From UBA10438 sp044238605 (lineage in GTDB: Bacteria > Bacteroidota > Ignavibacteria > Kapaibacteriales > Kapaibacteriaceae), in the NCBI GenBank assembly GCA_044238605.1, contig JBIICY010000011.1, forward strand, positions 1 to 49,966: a stretch of DNA of 49,966 bases, written 5' to 3'. Below the pieces are notes generated by a model. That model did not search any database. It was not told where the DNA came from and saw nothing but the letters and a program-made list of their open reading frames with translations. A program made the translations under genes and the position numbers. This document shows, one piece after another, positions 1-7,600 of the stretch. Each line of letters opens with the position of its first letter. Position 1 is the first letter of the stretch.

Positions 1-221
1 ATTACCGATTGCGTCGTTTTTACTTTTCGATTGACGGAGTAGATCTGTTAAAACCTACCCTCTCGTTTGCATGTTTCTTCTTGCTTCCTGTTGTCAAAGA
101 ACACCACCGATTGTCGTACGCGACTGTGTCGCTCGCTTTTTCGGCGCCCGTCGTTGCAGAGTTGCTGCGCTGAGGGGCCACAAACATACGGGGAAAAATT
201 GAATTCGCAAATGGATTGTGA

Positions 222-252
222 GAAAAAGTTTCATGGACGACGAAAAAGTTTC
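222..252. repeat. Pair of 11-bp direct repeats upstream of glgA promoter
   Basis: GAAAAAGTTTC occurs at 222-232 and again at 242-252. The start-to-start distance is 20 bases, about two helical turns, so both copies face the same side of the DNA. They lie 43 to 73 bases upstream of the -7 element at 295-302, where an activator would sit. The role is inferred; no regulator is identified. Confidence 0.45.
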
Positions 253-294
253 GCTGGTTCGTGTGGAAAACGCCGAGAATGCACGTAAAAGCCG

Positions 295-302
295 TATTTT
301 TG
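295..302 (+). promoter_or_regulatory. Bacteroidetes-type -7 element for glgA operon
   Basis: TATTTTTG is an exact match to TAnnTTTG. Transcription would begin a few bases downstream, giving a leader of roughly 40 bases before the ATG at 346. No clear -33 TTTG box was found at the usual distance. Confidence 0.5.
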
Positions 303-345
303 GTAACTGCGGAATTGTATTGTGTATTGAGAACGTCGGAATACT

Positions 346-1815
346 ATGGCAAAACCACACAGCATCTTGTTCATCACGAGCGAGATCTACCCGTTTGTCA
401 AGACTTCAGAACATGCTGATCTGTGCTATGCACACTCACTTGGTGTTCGCGAGGTTGGACACGACATACGCGCAATGATGCCGAAGTATGGATACATTTC
501 GGAGCGCAAGAATCGCATTCATGAGATCAATCGCCTTCGAGATATTCCAATACCCGTTGGTGAAGAGCCTCATCTAGCTACGGTTAAGTCTAGCTCGATC
601 AACAACCCGCGCGTGAAGGTGCAATCGTACATCACGACAAACTCCGACTACCTTGACGTGAACAAGGGCATCGAGCACGACATCACCACGGGCAATGAAT
701 TCGCAAACAACGACGAGCGGTTTATTTTCTACAGCCGTACTGTGCTGGAAACGTGCCTGCTGCTTGGCTGGTTCCCCGAAATCATTCACTGTATTGGCTG
801 GCAGGCAGCGCTGATACCAGCATATATACGTACCCGATATCCGAATGAGTTCAAGAAGACCAAAATCGTGATGACGATCACCGATTTTGATCAGCAAGGT
901 GTGTTCCCAATAAAGTCTTTGAAGAAGACAGGTCTGCCTGATGAGGTTGCTGCCTTCGGAAAGTACAAGAACAAGATGAACTTCCTCCGCATCGGCATGG
1001 CATATGCTGATCGCGTAAACACAACCTCGCCCGGCTATGCCGCCGAGCTCATGGCCAACAAGGAATTCAAAGACAATTGGCTTTCGTTGCTGAATAATAA
1101 GCCCCTTGTCGGAATCAATCACGGCATAGATCTGCTCCATTGGAATCCAAAGACAGATGCCTTCGTAAAACCGAAGTTCGATGCAAAGGACCCTTCCAAT
1201 AAAGAAGCAGCCCGTGAGGCACTGCAAAAACTTAGCGGACTTCCAGTGGACGGAAAGAAGCTGGTTGTAAGCTATGCAGGCCCCTTGCGCGAAGACCGCG
1301 GTGCAGATGCGTTTCTAGAAGCCGTCCCAGAGCTCGTAAAGCTTGGAGCGCAGGTCATCATCGCCGGCGATCTCGTAACACCTCTGAAGAAGCAGATCGA
1401 AGCCGTTGCAAAGAAGTTTCCAAAAGACGTTCACTTCCGCATCATGGACGAGGAATACCTCCACCATCTCATTGCGGGCTCAACTGTTTTGGTGAAGCCA
1501 TCGCGCAGCGAGTCTAGCGGACAGTTCCAACGTATTGCCATGGCCTACGGCACCGTGCCTGTTATTCGTCAGACAGGGGGCATCGCTGAAGGCCTCATTG
1601 ATGCCGATGTGTCAGAAAAGGGCAATGCGTTCTTAATGAAGAAGGGCGATGCTGAGGATATCACCAAGACGATAAAACGCGTAGCCGCGCGGCATGCAGC
1701 ACAAGAATCTTGGGATACGATCGTTGCCAATGCAATGACTTCCCCTGTAGGTTGGGCTGCATCTGCAAAAGCATACGATGAGTTTTATCGCACTCTTGTC
1801 AAGGAAACGAAGTAA
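346..1815 (+). CDS. glgA: Glycogen/starch synthase-like glycosyltransferase (GT5)
   Basis: This 489-residue protein resembles GlgA, which transfers glucose from an ADP- or UDP-sugar to an alpha-1,4-glucan in the cytoplasm. The N-terminus (ITSEIYPFVKT, GHDIRAMMPKYG, ERKNRIHEI) matches the catalytic half of Bacteroidetes glycogen synthases. The C-terminal Rossmann half has PSRSESSGQFQRIAMAYG and the motif TVPVIRQTGGIAE, corresponding to the family's E-x7-E-like region. The usual KTGGL sugar-nucleotide loop reads KTSEHAD, so the two glycines are missing, and the usual EPCG reads ESSG. It starts an apparent three-gene operon and the next start is 2 bases after its stop. The GT5 call is firm; substrate and polymer are not certain. 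Confidence 0.82.
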   Translation: MAKPHSILFITSEIYPFVKTSEHADLCYAHSLGVREVGHDIRAMMPKYGYISERKNRIHEINRLRDIPIPVGEEPHLATVKSSSINNPRVKVQSYITTNSDYLDVNKGIEHDITTGNEFANNDERFIFYSRTVLETCLLLGWFPEIIHCIGWQAALIPAYIRTRYPNEFKKTKIVMTITDFDQQGVFPIKSLKKTGLPDEVAAFGKYKNKMNFLRIGMAYADRVNTTSPGYAAELMANKEFKDNWLSLLNNKPLVGINHGIDLLHWNPKTDAFVKPKFDAKDPSNKEAAREALQKLSGLPVDGKKLVVSYAGPLREDRGADAFLEAVPELVKLGAQVIIAGDLVTPLKKQIEAVAKKFPKDVHFRIMDEEYLHHLIAGSTVLVKPSRSESSGQFQRIAMAYGTVPVIRQTGGIAEGLIDADVSEKGNAFLMKKGDAEDITKTIKRVAARHAAQESWDTIVANAMTSPVGWAASAKAYDEFYRTLVKETK

Positions 1816-1817
1816 CC

Positions 1818-3284
1818 GTGTCCCATCGCTTGCGTCTGCACTGGTATAGCCTGTGCATGAGCGTCCTGTGCACTGTCGTGCTTTCGTCGTGCAATGATGC
1901 TCCGTCTATCATCGGATCTGAGGTTATAGATCCAACAGACTCGGCGTTCGCGTCGACGTTGTCAAAGGTTACGTCAGACTCGCTGCCTATGTTCGTTGGT
2001 GATTCGACTCTCACCGAACGTATACTGCTGCCCCTTCGTAGTAGTATAGCCGGACCAGTCCTTCTTGGCTCTACCCCTACGTCCGAAGCACGCGTTCTGC
2101 TGAGTTTTGCGACCGATGAGTTTGCGCTTCTGGCAACCGACACGGTTGACTGGGATTCGTATATCACCAAGGTTGACACCACGATCAACGGCAAAGACAC
2201 AACAATCGATAAGGTCAACAAGGTTCGCAAGCCCCTTCGTGATGCTCTCGCTCAGGACTCGATCTTCATATCGCTTGCTCAACTTCGTGTGAATGGCGAT
2301 GCTGCGCCATATCGATTTGGAGACACCACAGATAACAGTGTCTCGTTTGGTGTGTATGAGCTGCTAAAGAACTTCAGCGCTTTTGCAACGTGGGATAGTG
2401 TCTATGATGCAACTGGCAATTCTCTGCTGTATTCGCCGTTTACGGTTCCGCTGGGACAATACGTAAACACTCCCCTGATGCCGTCGCTCGATGAGTCATT
2501 GAGCGATCCGAATTCAGCATACAAACCCGACATCTACACCTACAATGAATCGGGAATCCCGCTGGCACGCATTGCGATGGACAAATCCTACATCCGACGC
2601 ATGTTCAAGCTGGGAATCGACTCTGCAGGGCGCGACAAGATCTACGGTTTAGTGCTGCATCCTACAGGCATGAAGTCCATTACGCGCTTCGATGGCACGA
2701 TCACACTACAGGTAAACTTTAGAAAGCTTGGCTCGGACAACCTTCCATGGATCAGACGTTTTGCGCTTACATGCTTTAACATGGTCCAGACACCATCTGC
2801 GCCCGCAGACGAAGCAGTTGTTCAAGGGGCTCGCAAGCATAGCGCCCGAGTGCTCGTGAATCTCGATGCCATTGATTCAACGGCAATCATTTTTGACGGT
2901 GAGCTGTCATTCCCAATTGATAAGGATCGCTCTCAGTTTGGCACAAATATCCAAGACCAAGGTGTGGTGGTGTATAGCCCCCTTGAAAATGCTGATACAG
3001 TAGTGTTCGCCGCACGCATAACACCGGATAGATCCAAGATCGTTGTCTCAAACTTTGGTCAGCGATTCCGTCGCATTGAGTCTCAGACGGTGTCTGTAGG
3101 CACGCTATCTATGGGACGGTTTCTTGAAGAGTATGTCCAGAAACCGGGAAGAAAGCATCCGATCTACGTTGGATCACAGACAAATACCCGAATCGATCGC
3201 ATCCATCTCATGAAGTCTACGAACCCTATCGGACAGAGACCGTTTCTTCGCGTGTATTACTCCAGACAAAAGGCTACATCGTGA
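1818..3284 (+). CDS. Lipoprotein, possibly DUF4270-like
   Basis: This 488-residue product starts at GTG, 2 bases after the glgA stop. It has a lipoprotein signal with lipobox LSSC, so it is probably anchored in the outer membrane. Just after the Cys, the stretch SIIGSEVIDPTDS and the beta-rich remainder recall the Bacteroidetes DUF4270 lipoproteins, but the match is by eye only. No catalytic motif is visible. The last bases overlap the start of the next gene, so it is probably co-translated with the outer-membrane protein that follows. Function unknown. Confidence 0.7.
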   Translation: MSHRLRLHWYSLCMSVLCTVVLSSCNDAPSIIGSEVIDPTDSAFASTLSKVTSDSLPMFVGDSTLTERILLPLRSSIAGPVLLGSTPTSEARVLLSFATDEFALLATDTVDWDSYITKVDTTINGKDTTIDKVNKVRKPLRDALAQDSIFISLAQLRVNGDAAPYRFGDTTDNSVSFGVYELLKNFSAFATWDSVYDATGNSLLYSPFTVPLGQYVNTPLMPSLDESLSDPNSAYKPDIYTYNESGIPLARIAMDKSYIRRMFKLGIDSAGRDKIYGLVLHPTGMKSITRFDGTITLQVNFRKLGSDNLPWIRRFALTCFNMVQTPSAPADEAVVQGARKHSARVLVNLDAIDSTAIIFDGELSFPIDKDRSQFGTNIQDQGVVVYSPLENADTVVFAARITPDRSKIVVSNFGQRFRRIESQTVSVGTLSMGRFLEEYVQKPGRKHPIYVGSQTNTRIDRIHLMKSTNPIGQRPFLRVYYSRQKATS

Positions 3285-4537
3285 TGCGGATGCTTGTTGT
3301 TTTGCTGGTTGTATTGATTGGAACCACGACTCTGTTTGCTCAAGGCGGCTCGAACTATTCCTCCGTTGGTATCGGAGATGTGATTCGCTCCGTAGGTGCT
3401 CGCTACGAAGGCATGGCAGGAACGTCAATCGCTATGCCGAGTCTGCAGGGTATCAACGTTACCAACCCAGCGCTGCTTGGCATGTCGCCGTTTACTCGGA
3501 TCCAGACCGGCTACCGTTTTGAACAGCATCTTGTTCAGGGGGCTCAAGGACCTGCAGCGCAGACAAGCGGCGAGGTTGACGGACTCCTGGCACTTTTTGC
3601 TGTTGATACGTCTATGGGGCTTGGTGTCTCGTTCGGCGTTATGCCGTACAGCAACATTTCCTACAGTACCAAACGCGAGTTTACGACATCAAGTCCTGAA
3701 GGTACATTCAAGGGCTCCAGCTCGCAGTCCGGATCTGGTGGCATTTCCTCGATCTACTTTGGTGCATCCTACCGTATCGAGGGGATCTACGTTGGCCTGA
3801 GTGCACAACCGCTGTTCGGACAGATGAATTATTATGATGACAATGTGGTTTCGGGGATCACCACATTGTCTTCGTTTACGATGCAGACAAAGTATCTCAT
3901 GACTGGTGCAGCCTATCGCATTGGGGCCTGCAAAGAAGTTGCCCCTTCGTTCAATCTTGGCGCATTCTTCTCGTTCGGATCTAAACTTCATTACGATAGA
4001 ACAGCAACAAAGACCGTGTTCACACGAGAGATTTTTGATTCTCTGAACCTGCGCGGTAGTGATGAGTACACTTTCTCTACACAATCATCATCTGGTGACA
4101 GCCCCTTACCGACAACTGTAGGTATTGGTCTATCCTATCGCGCCGGGAGAACACAAATAGGCCTGGACATTGAGCGCAGCGATTATTCTGGGATTACCAT
4201 CAACCAGCGCAGCGATGCATCTACCGGCTCGATGTTTCGAGCAAGCCTTGGCATCAGTCAACAGGCGGCAGGATATGCTCCTACGTTTTTTGATAAATGG
4301 GGCTACCGTGGCGGGCTGGGCTATGTTAAGCAGTACTTTACGTTTAGAGGACAAGACGTCCACGAAGTGTTTGGATCTATTGGCGTAGACTTCCCTCTCG
4401 GGCAGAGTGCTACCGTAGACGCTGCCATGCAGGCAGGATTCAGGGGTCCGTCGACAGGACTCTACGAATACATCGGGCGGTTCTCTGTTACCGTCAGCAT
4501 CGGCGAAGTTTGGTTTAAGCCGTTCGCTCGAGACTAA
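3281..4537 (+). CDS. Outer-membrane beta-barrel protein, FadL/PorV-like
   Basis: The product has a signal peptide (LVVLLVVLIGTTTLFAQ) followed by about 395 residues of alternating beta-strand pattern with many Gly and aromatic residues. The early segment AGTSIAMPSLQGINVTNPALL carries the NPA motif typical of OmpP1/FadL and PorV-type barrels. Translation may begin at GTG 3281 or ATG 3284; both overlap the stop of the preceding lipoprotein gene. The pairing suggests a lipoprotein-barrel envelope module. The transported substrate cannot be told from sequence. The gene ends convergently 6 bases from the heptose adenylyltransferase stop. Confidence 0.7.
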   Translation: MMRMLVVLLVVLIGTTTLFAQGGSNYSSVGIGDVIRSVGARYEGMAGTSIAMPSLQGINVTNPALLGMSPFTRIQTGYRFEQHLVQGAQGPAAQTSGEVDGLLALFAVDTSMGLGVSFGVMPYSNISYSTKREFTTSSPEGTFKGSSSQSGSGGISSIYFGASYRIEGIYVGLSAQPLFGQMNYYDDNVVSGITTLSSFTMQTKYLMTGAAYRIGACKEVAPSFNLGAFFSFGSKLHYDRTATKTVFTREIFDSLNLRGSDEYTFSTQSSSGDSPLPTTVGIGLSYRAGRTQIGLDIERSDYSGITINQRSDASTGSMFRASLGISQQAAGYAPTFFDKWGYRGGLGYVKQYFTFRGQDVHEVFGSIGVDFPLGQSATVDAAMQAGFRGPSTGLYEYIGRFSVTVSIGEVWFKPFARD

Positions 4538-4543
4538 CGATCA

Positions 4544-5008
4544 TTACGATCTCGCCTTTGCAATGATATTGGTTGTAGATCTTCCCTCGAGTAAGGGTAT
4601 AGTAGCTACTATCCCACCGTGAGCTTCCACCGCATCTGCTCCAACAATTGTGTCGCGTGTGTAATCGCCACCCTTTACAAGCACGTCGGGAAGCAATGTT
4701 GTGATCACTCTCAGTGGTGTATCCTCGGTAAAGAGTACCACGTGGTCAACACATCGCAAGGCGGCCAGCACCTGGGCTCTGTCAAGCTCGGTGTTAACGG
4801 GTCGCGTAGGCCCCTTTAACCTGGTTACAGACTCGTCTGCATTGAGGCCAACAACAAGTACATCTCCCATACTGCGCGCCGCAGCAAGGTACATTACATG
4901 TCCGGCATGCAGAATATCGAACACGCCATTGGTAAACACGACTTTCTGCCTCTTCGAGTGCAGCTCTTTCCGCAGCTGCTCTACCTGTGATGGCGTAGAA
5001 ATAATCAT
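4544..5008 (-). CDS. hldE (C-terminal domain)/rfaE2: D-glycero-beta-D-manno-heptose 1-phosphate adenylyltransferase
   Basis: A 154-residue nucleotidyltransferase that makes ADP-heptose for the LPS inner core. The cytidylyltransferase-like motifs are clear: FTNGVFDILHAGHVMYL with the HxGH signature, LVVGLNADESV, RPVNTELDRAQVLAALRCVD and LVKGGDY. The reading frame is open further upstream to 5083, but ATG 5008 gives the usual N-terminus and lies 13 bases after the kinase stop, so it is preferred. In enterobacteria this domain is fused to the kinase as HldE; here the two are separate adjacent genes in the same order. Confidence 0.92.
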   Translation of the reverse strand: MIISTPSQVEQLRKELHSKRQKVVFTNGVFDILHAGHVMYLAAARSMGDVLVVGLNADESVTRLKGPTRPVNTELDRAQVLAALRCVDHVVLFTEDTPLRVITTLLPDVLVKGGDYTRDTIVGADAVEAHGGIVATIPLLEGRSTTNIIAKARS

Positions 5009-5021
5009 GGGTGTCTGCGCC

Positions 5022-6005
5022 CTATGATGCGACTGCAGTGAGTAGCTCAGATGCCGTAATAGCAACAATGCCGGGCTCGGCAACTACATGTCCGGCGGCG
5101 ATGTTGGCCAGCGAGGCAGCCTCACGAACAGGCACACCGATGCTCATCATTGCGCCGAGAGTAGCAATCACCGTATCACCGGCACCTGATACATCAGCAA
5201 CATTCATGGCTCGTGTTGGAACCGTACTGATCGAACCATCCTGTTCGATGAGTACCATACCAGCTGCGCCAAGCGTGATCAGCACGTTGTCGCACTTGAG
5301 TGTGTTTCTCAATGTGCGCCCTGCTTTTTCAATCTCCTCAAGCGTCGTCAGAGGCATTCCAAGAGCATCAGCAGCCTCTTTCTTATTGGGTTTAAACACC
5401 GTGCATCCAACAAAATCAAAGAAGTGTCGGTGCTTGGGGTCTACGAATACAGGAATCTTACGTGAACGGCCCAGCTCAATCACAGATCGAATAAGCCTTG
5501 GCGACAGCAGTCCCTTATCATAATCCTCGAGGATGATGCCCTTGAGCGAGGTATGTTGTGATAGCCTGTTAAGAATGTCATCAGCAACAAATTCTGATAC
5601 ATGTACACGAGTTTCGTGATCGAGCCTCGCGATGTGCTGATTGTTACCGATGATCCGCGTCTTCATGGTTGTCGGGCGGTCTGTATCGGTTGCGATTGCA
5701 TCGGTCTGCAGGCCAGCTTCACGGCACAACATGTGCACCTGTTCGCCGGCTTCATCATTACCTACAACACCGCACAGAACGGGGCGAGCTCCGAGACCAA
5801 GCAGATTAGTTGCAACATTTGCTGCTCCACCAAGGTGCACGGATTCGCGCTCTACATCGATAACAGGAACCGGTGCTTCCGGAGATACACGATGCACCTG
5901 ACCCCAGAAATACTTGTCGAGCATCACGTCGCCAACAACGGCTATCTCAGCCCCCTGCAATGATGCGAGGTACGCCTCAATGTGCGCGCGCTGCAGATCA
6001 TGCAT
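5022..6005 (-). CDS. hldA/rfaE1: D-glycero-beta-D-manno-heptose-7-phosphate kinase
   Basis: A 327-residue PfkB/ribokinase-family kinase that phosphorylates heptose 7-phosphate at C1 in the ADP-heptose pathway. Seen motifs are VVGDVMLDKYFWG, SPEAPVPV, HLGGAANVA near the N-terminus, FVDPKHR in the middle, and the anion-hole/catalytic DVSGAGDT near the C-terminus. ATG 6005 is chosen because it begins the conserved domain; it overlaps the ferritin stop, and a longer start at 6032 would overlap ferritin further. It is transcribed after ferritin and before the adenylyltransferase. Confidence 0.92.
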   Translation of the reverse strand: MHDLQRAHIEAYLASLQGAEIAVVGDVMLDKYFWGQVHRVSPEAPVPVIDVERESVHLGGAANVATNLLGLGARPVLCGVVGNDEAGEQVHMLCREAGLQTDAIATDTDRPTTMKTRIIGNNQHIARLDHETRVHVSEFVADDILNRLSQHTSLKGIILEDYDKGLLSPRLIRSVIELGRSRKIPVFVDPKHRHFFDFVGCTVFKPNKKEAADALGMPLTTLEEIEKAGRTLRNTLKCDNVLITLGAAGMVLIEQDGSISTVPTRAMNVADVSGAGDTVIATLGAMMSIGVPVREAASLANIAAGHVVAEPGIVAITASELLTAVAS

Positions 6006-6501
6006 TCGGAAGCGTCCTTGTGCCCATTTCACGATCGAACAGATAGATCGACGGACCGTCCGACCCTACCATTCGAAGTCGTTCTATGATGTCAACAACA
6101 AGCGCCTCTTCTTCGACCTGCTCGTTGATGAACCATTGCAGCACGATTTGCGATGGGAGGTCTTTCACCTGCAGCGACAACTCATAGAGTGCGTTGATGC
6201 TGGACGTGATCTTCTGTTCATGCTCACGCACTTGCTCAAAGACCTCAAGGGGCGAGCTATACGTTGCCGTGGGAGAGGCAATTGCGTGCAGTACAACTGC
6301 TTCACCACGGTTGTGGAGAAAATCCACAAGCTTCATAGCATGCTGGGTTTCTTCTTCCCACTGCACCCGCATCCACTGCGCAAATCCCGGTAGATTATGT
6401 TCTGTGAACCAATTCGCCATGCTGAGGTAGACATATGCGCTTTGGAATTCTGCCTGGATCTGCGAGTGAAACGCATCAACGAGATTTGTCTTCATAGCCA
6501 T
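5998..6501 (-). CDS. ftnA: Non-haem ferritin
   Basis: A 167-residue four-helix-bundle iron-storage protein. Ferroxidase ligands are visible: E18 in QAEFQSAY, the ExxH pair E51/H54 in EEETQHAMK, the EHEQKITSSIN segment, and QWFINEQVEEE. The C-terminus includes the ferritin-type YLFDREM. The frame is open upstream to 6558, but ATG 6501 or 6495 gives the normal family N-terminus. A TAATTTTA sequence three bases before ATG 6501 is one mismatch from the -7 consensus. It is divergent from folB and overlaps the heptose kinase start by 8 bases. Confidence 0.92.
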   Translation of the reverse strand: MAMKTNLVDAFHSQIQAEFQSAYVYLSMANWFTEHNLPGFAQWMRVQWEEETQHAMKLVDFLHNRGEAVVLHAIASPTATYSSPLEVFEQVREHEQKITSSINALYELSLQVKDLPSQIVLQWFINEQVEEEALVVDIIERLRMVGSDGPSIYLFDREMGTRTLPNA

Positions 6502-6570
6502 GGTTAAAATTACCCAATTCAGGGCTAGTTTCGGACTGAAAATCTGTTCATCACACAATGATCATCACAC

Positions 6571-6954
6571 ATGAAACGCAGTACCGCCCTTACGAGAATA
6601 TCTGTTACGAACGCCGAATTCTACGGCTATCATGGCGTGCGGGAAGAAGAAAAGAGTCTGGGCGGACGCTACCAGGTGGATATCGATGTATGGTGCGACA
6701 CCGTTAAAGCAGTGGTCAGCGACGATATCAGCGATTCCGTGAATTACGAAGAGTTGATCTTTATCGCCAACGAAGTGATGACCGGCGAGCCCTGCGAGCT
6801 TATTGAAACGCTGGCGTACGACATTGGCTCGGGCGTTATGGACCGTTTCGCTCAGGTAAAGCAGGCAGTAGTACGCGTACGTAAGCTCACTGTACCAATT
6901 CAAGCGGTGTTTGAGTTCGTTGAAACGGAGATCACCATTACCCGCGAGGGTTAA
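6571..6954 (+). CDS. folB: Dihydroneopterin aldolase
   Basis: A 127-residue enzyme of folate synthesis that cleaves 7,8-dihydroneopterin to 6-hydroxymethyl-dihydropterin and glycolaldehyde. Family features seen are FYGYHGVREEEKSLGGRYQVD with the active-site Glu, DDISDSVNYEEL with the Tyr, LIETLAYDI, and VRVRKLTVPI with the catalytic Lys. The gene for the next pathway step, folK, starts 5 bases after its stop. It is divergently transcribed from ferritin with about 70 bases between them. Confidence 0.93.
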   Translation: MKRSTALTRISVTNAEFYGYHGVREEEKSLGGRYQVDIDVWCDTVKAVVSDDISDSVNYEELIFIANEVMTGEPCELIETLAYDIGSGVMDRFAQVKQAVVRVRKLTVPIQAVFEFVETEITITREG

Positions 6955-6959
6955 GACTA

Positions 6960-7454
6960 GTGCATCAAGTCCTGCTCTCACTTGGCGCGAACCTGGGTAA
7001 TCCAATTGCTACACTCCACCATGCCATACAGTGCATAAGCCAGCAGGTACTGACGAACGTTCGAGTTTCTGAATTCTATGAAACCGCACCCGTCGGTGTA
7101 ACGGATCAGCCAGCATTTATCAATGTTGCAGTCGTTGGGATGTCGGTAGCAAACCCGCGTGAAATTCGAGATGCCTGCAAGTCAATCGAAGATCAACTTG
7201 GCAGACAGCACCGTGAACGCTGGCATGAACGGGAGATAGACATTGATGTGATCCTGGTAGGTGACTGCATATACGACGAGGATGATGTTCACATCCCCCA
7301 CCTGCGAATGCACGAGCGCAGATTTGTACTCTTGCCAGCGTGCGATCTTATACCCGAGGCAGTATGTCCCCGCATACAGAAGAACCTAGCCCAACTGCTG
7401 GAAGAATGTGAAGACGGTGTATCACAGCCGAAGCGAGTAGCAAGCAGCGAGTAG
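6960..7454 (+). CDS. folK: 6-hydroxymethyl-dihydropterin pyrophosphokinase
   Basis: A 164-residue enzyme that transfers pyrophosphate from ATP to 6-hydroxymethyl-dihydropterin, the step after FolB and before FolP. Motifs are LSLGANLGNP, FYETAPVGVTDQPAFINVAV, WHEREIDIDVILVG and PHLRMHERRFVLLPA. Translation starts at GTG 6960. The last eight or so codons, including the stop, are supplied by a heptanucleotide tandem array (7430-7513), so the C-terminal tail can vary with repeat number. Confidence 0.93.
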   Translation: MHQVLLSLGANLGNPIATLHHAIQCISQQVLTNVRVSEFYETAPVGVTDQPAFINVAVVGMSVANPREIRDACKSIEDQLGRQHRERWHEREIDIDVILVGDCIYDEDDVHIPHLRMHERRFVLLPACDLIPEAVCPRIQKNLAQLLEECEDGVSQPKRVASSE

Positions 7455-7513
7455 CAAGCAGCGAACAGCGAGCAGCGAGTAGCAAGCAGCGAACAGCGAG
7501 CAGCGAGTAGCGA
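7430..7513. repeat. Heptanucleotide tandem array (GCAGCGA/GTAGCAA family)
   Basis: Twelve 7-base units in perfect register, consensus (G/A)(C/T)AGC(G/A)A. Units from 7437 read GTAGCAA, GCAGCGA, GTAGCAA, GCAGCGA, ACAGCGA and so on to GTAGCGA at 7507-7513; the first unit is GAAGCGA. The folK stop (7452-7454) lies in the fourth unit. The same unit family recurs at 48323-48371. Confidence 0.9.
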
Positions 7514-7597
7514 GTAATTCCGTAATTCTGTAATTCCGTAATTCTGTAACTCCGTAATTCTGCACTTCCGTGATTCGTCATTAGTAATTCGTAATTG
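7514..7597. repeat. Octanucleotide tandem array (GTAATTCC/GTAATTCT)
   Basis: Directly abutting the heptamer array, 8-base units GTAATTCC and GTAATTCT alternate from 7514, decay (GTAACTCC, GCACTTCC, GTGATTCG) and end with a further GTAATTCG at 7584-7591. The dnaG ATG is at 7601, so the array fills the folK-dnaG gap and any dnaG leader. Confidence 0.88.
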
Positions 7598-7600
7598 ATC

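Larger units (their letters stand above)
1..345. other. Upstream region without a supported gene
   Basis: No convincing coding frame, tRNA or rRNA is visible here. The short open frames have no recognisable protein features. The part nearest the glycogen synthase gene holds two 11-base direct repeats (222-232 and 242-252) and a Bacteroidetes-type -7 element (295-302). The first 200 bases have T-rich tracts but no clear hairpin terminator. Confidence 0.6.

Noticed and set aside
1..345. Small genes in the first 345 bases
   Set aside because: The open frames at 67-288 and 94-360 overlap on opposite strands, lack protein-like composition and cover the glgA promoter.
574..1227. 217-residue minus-strand open frame inside glgA
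   Set aside because: It is fully antisense to a well-supported enzyme gene and has no recognisable domain.
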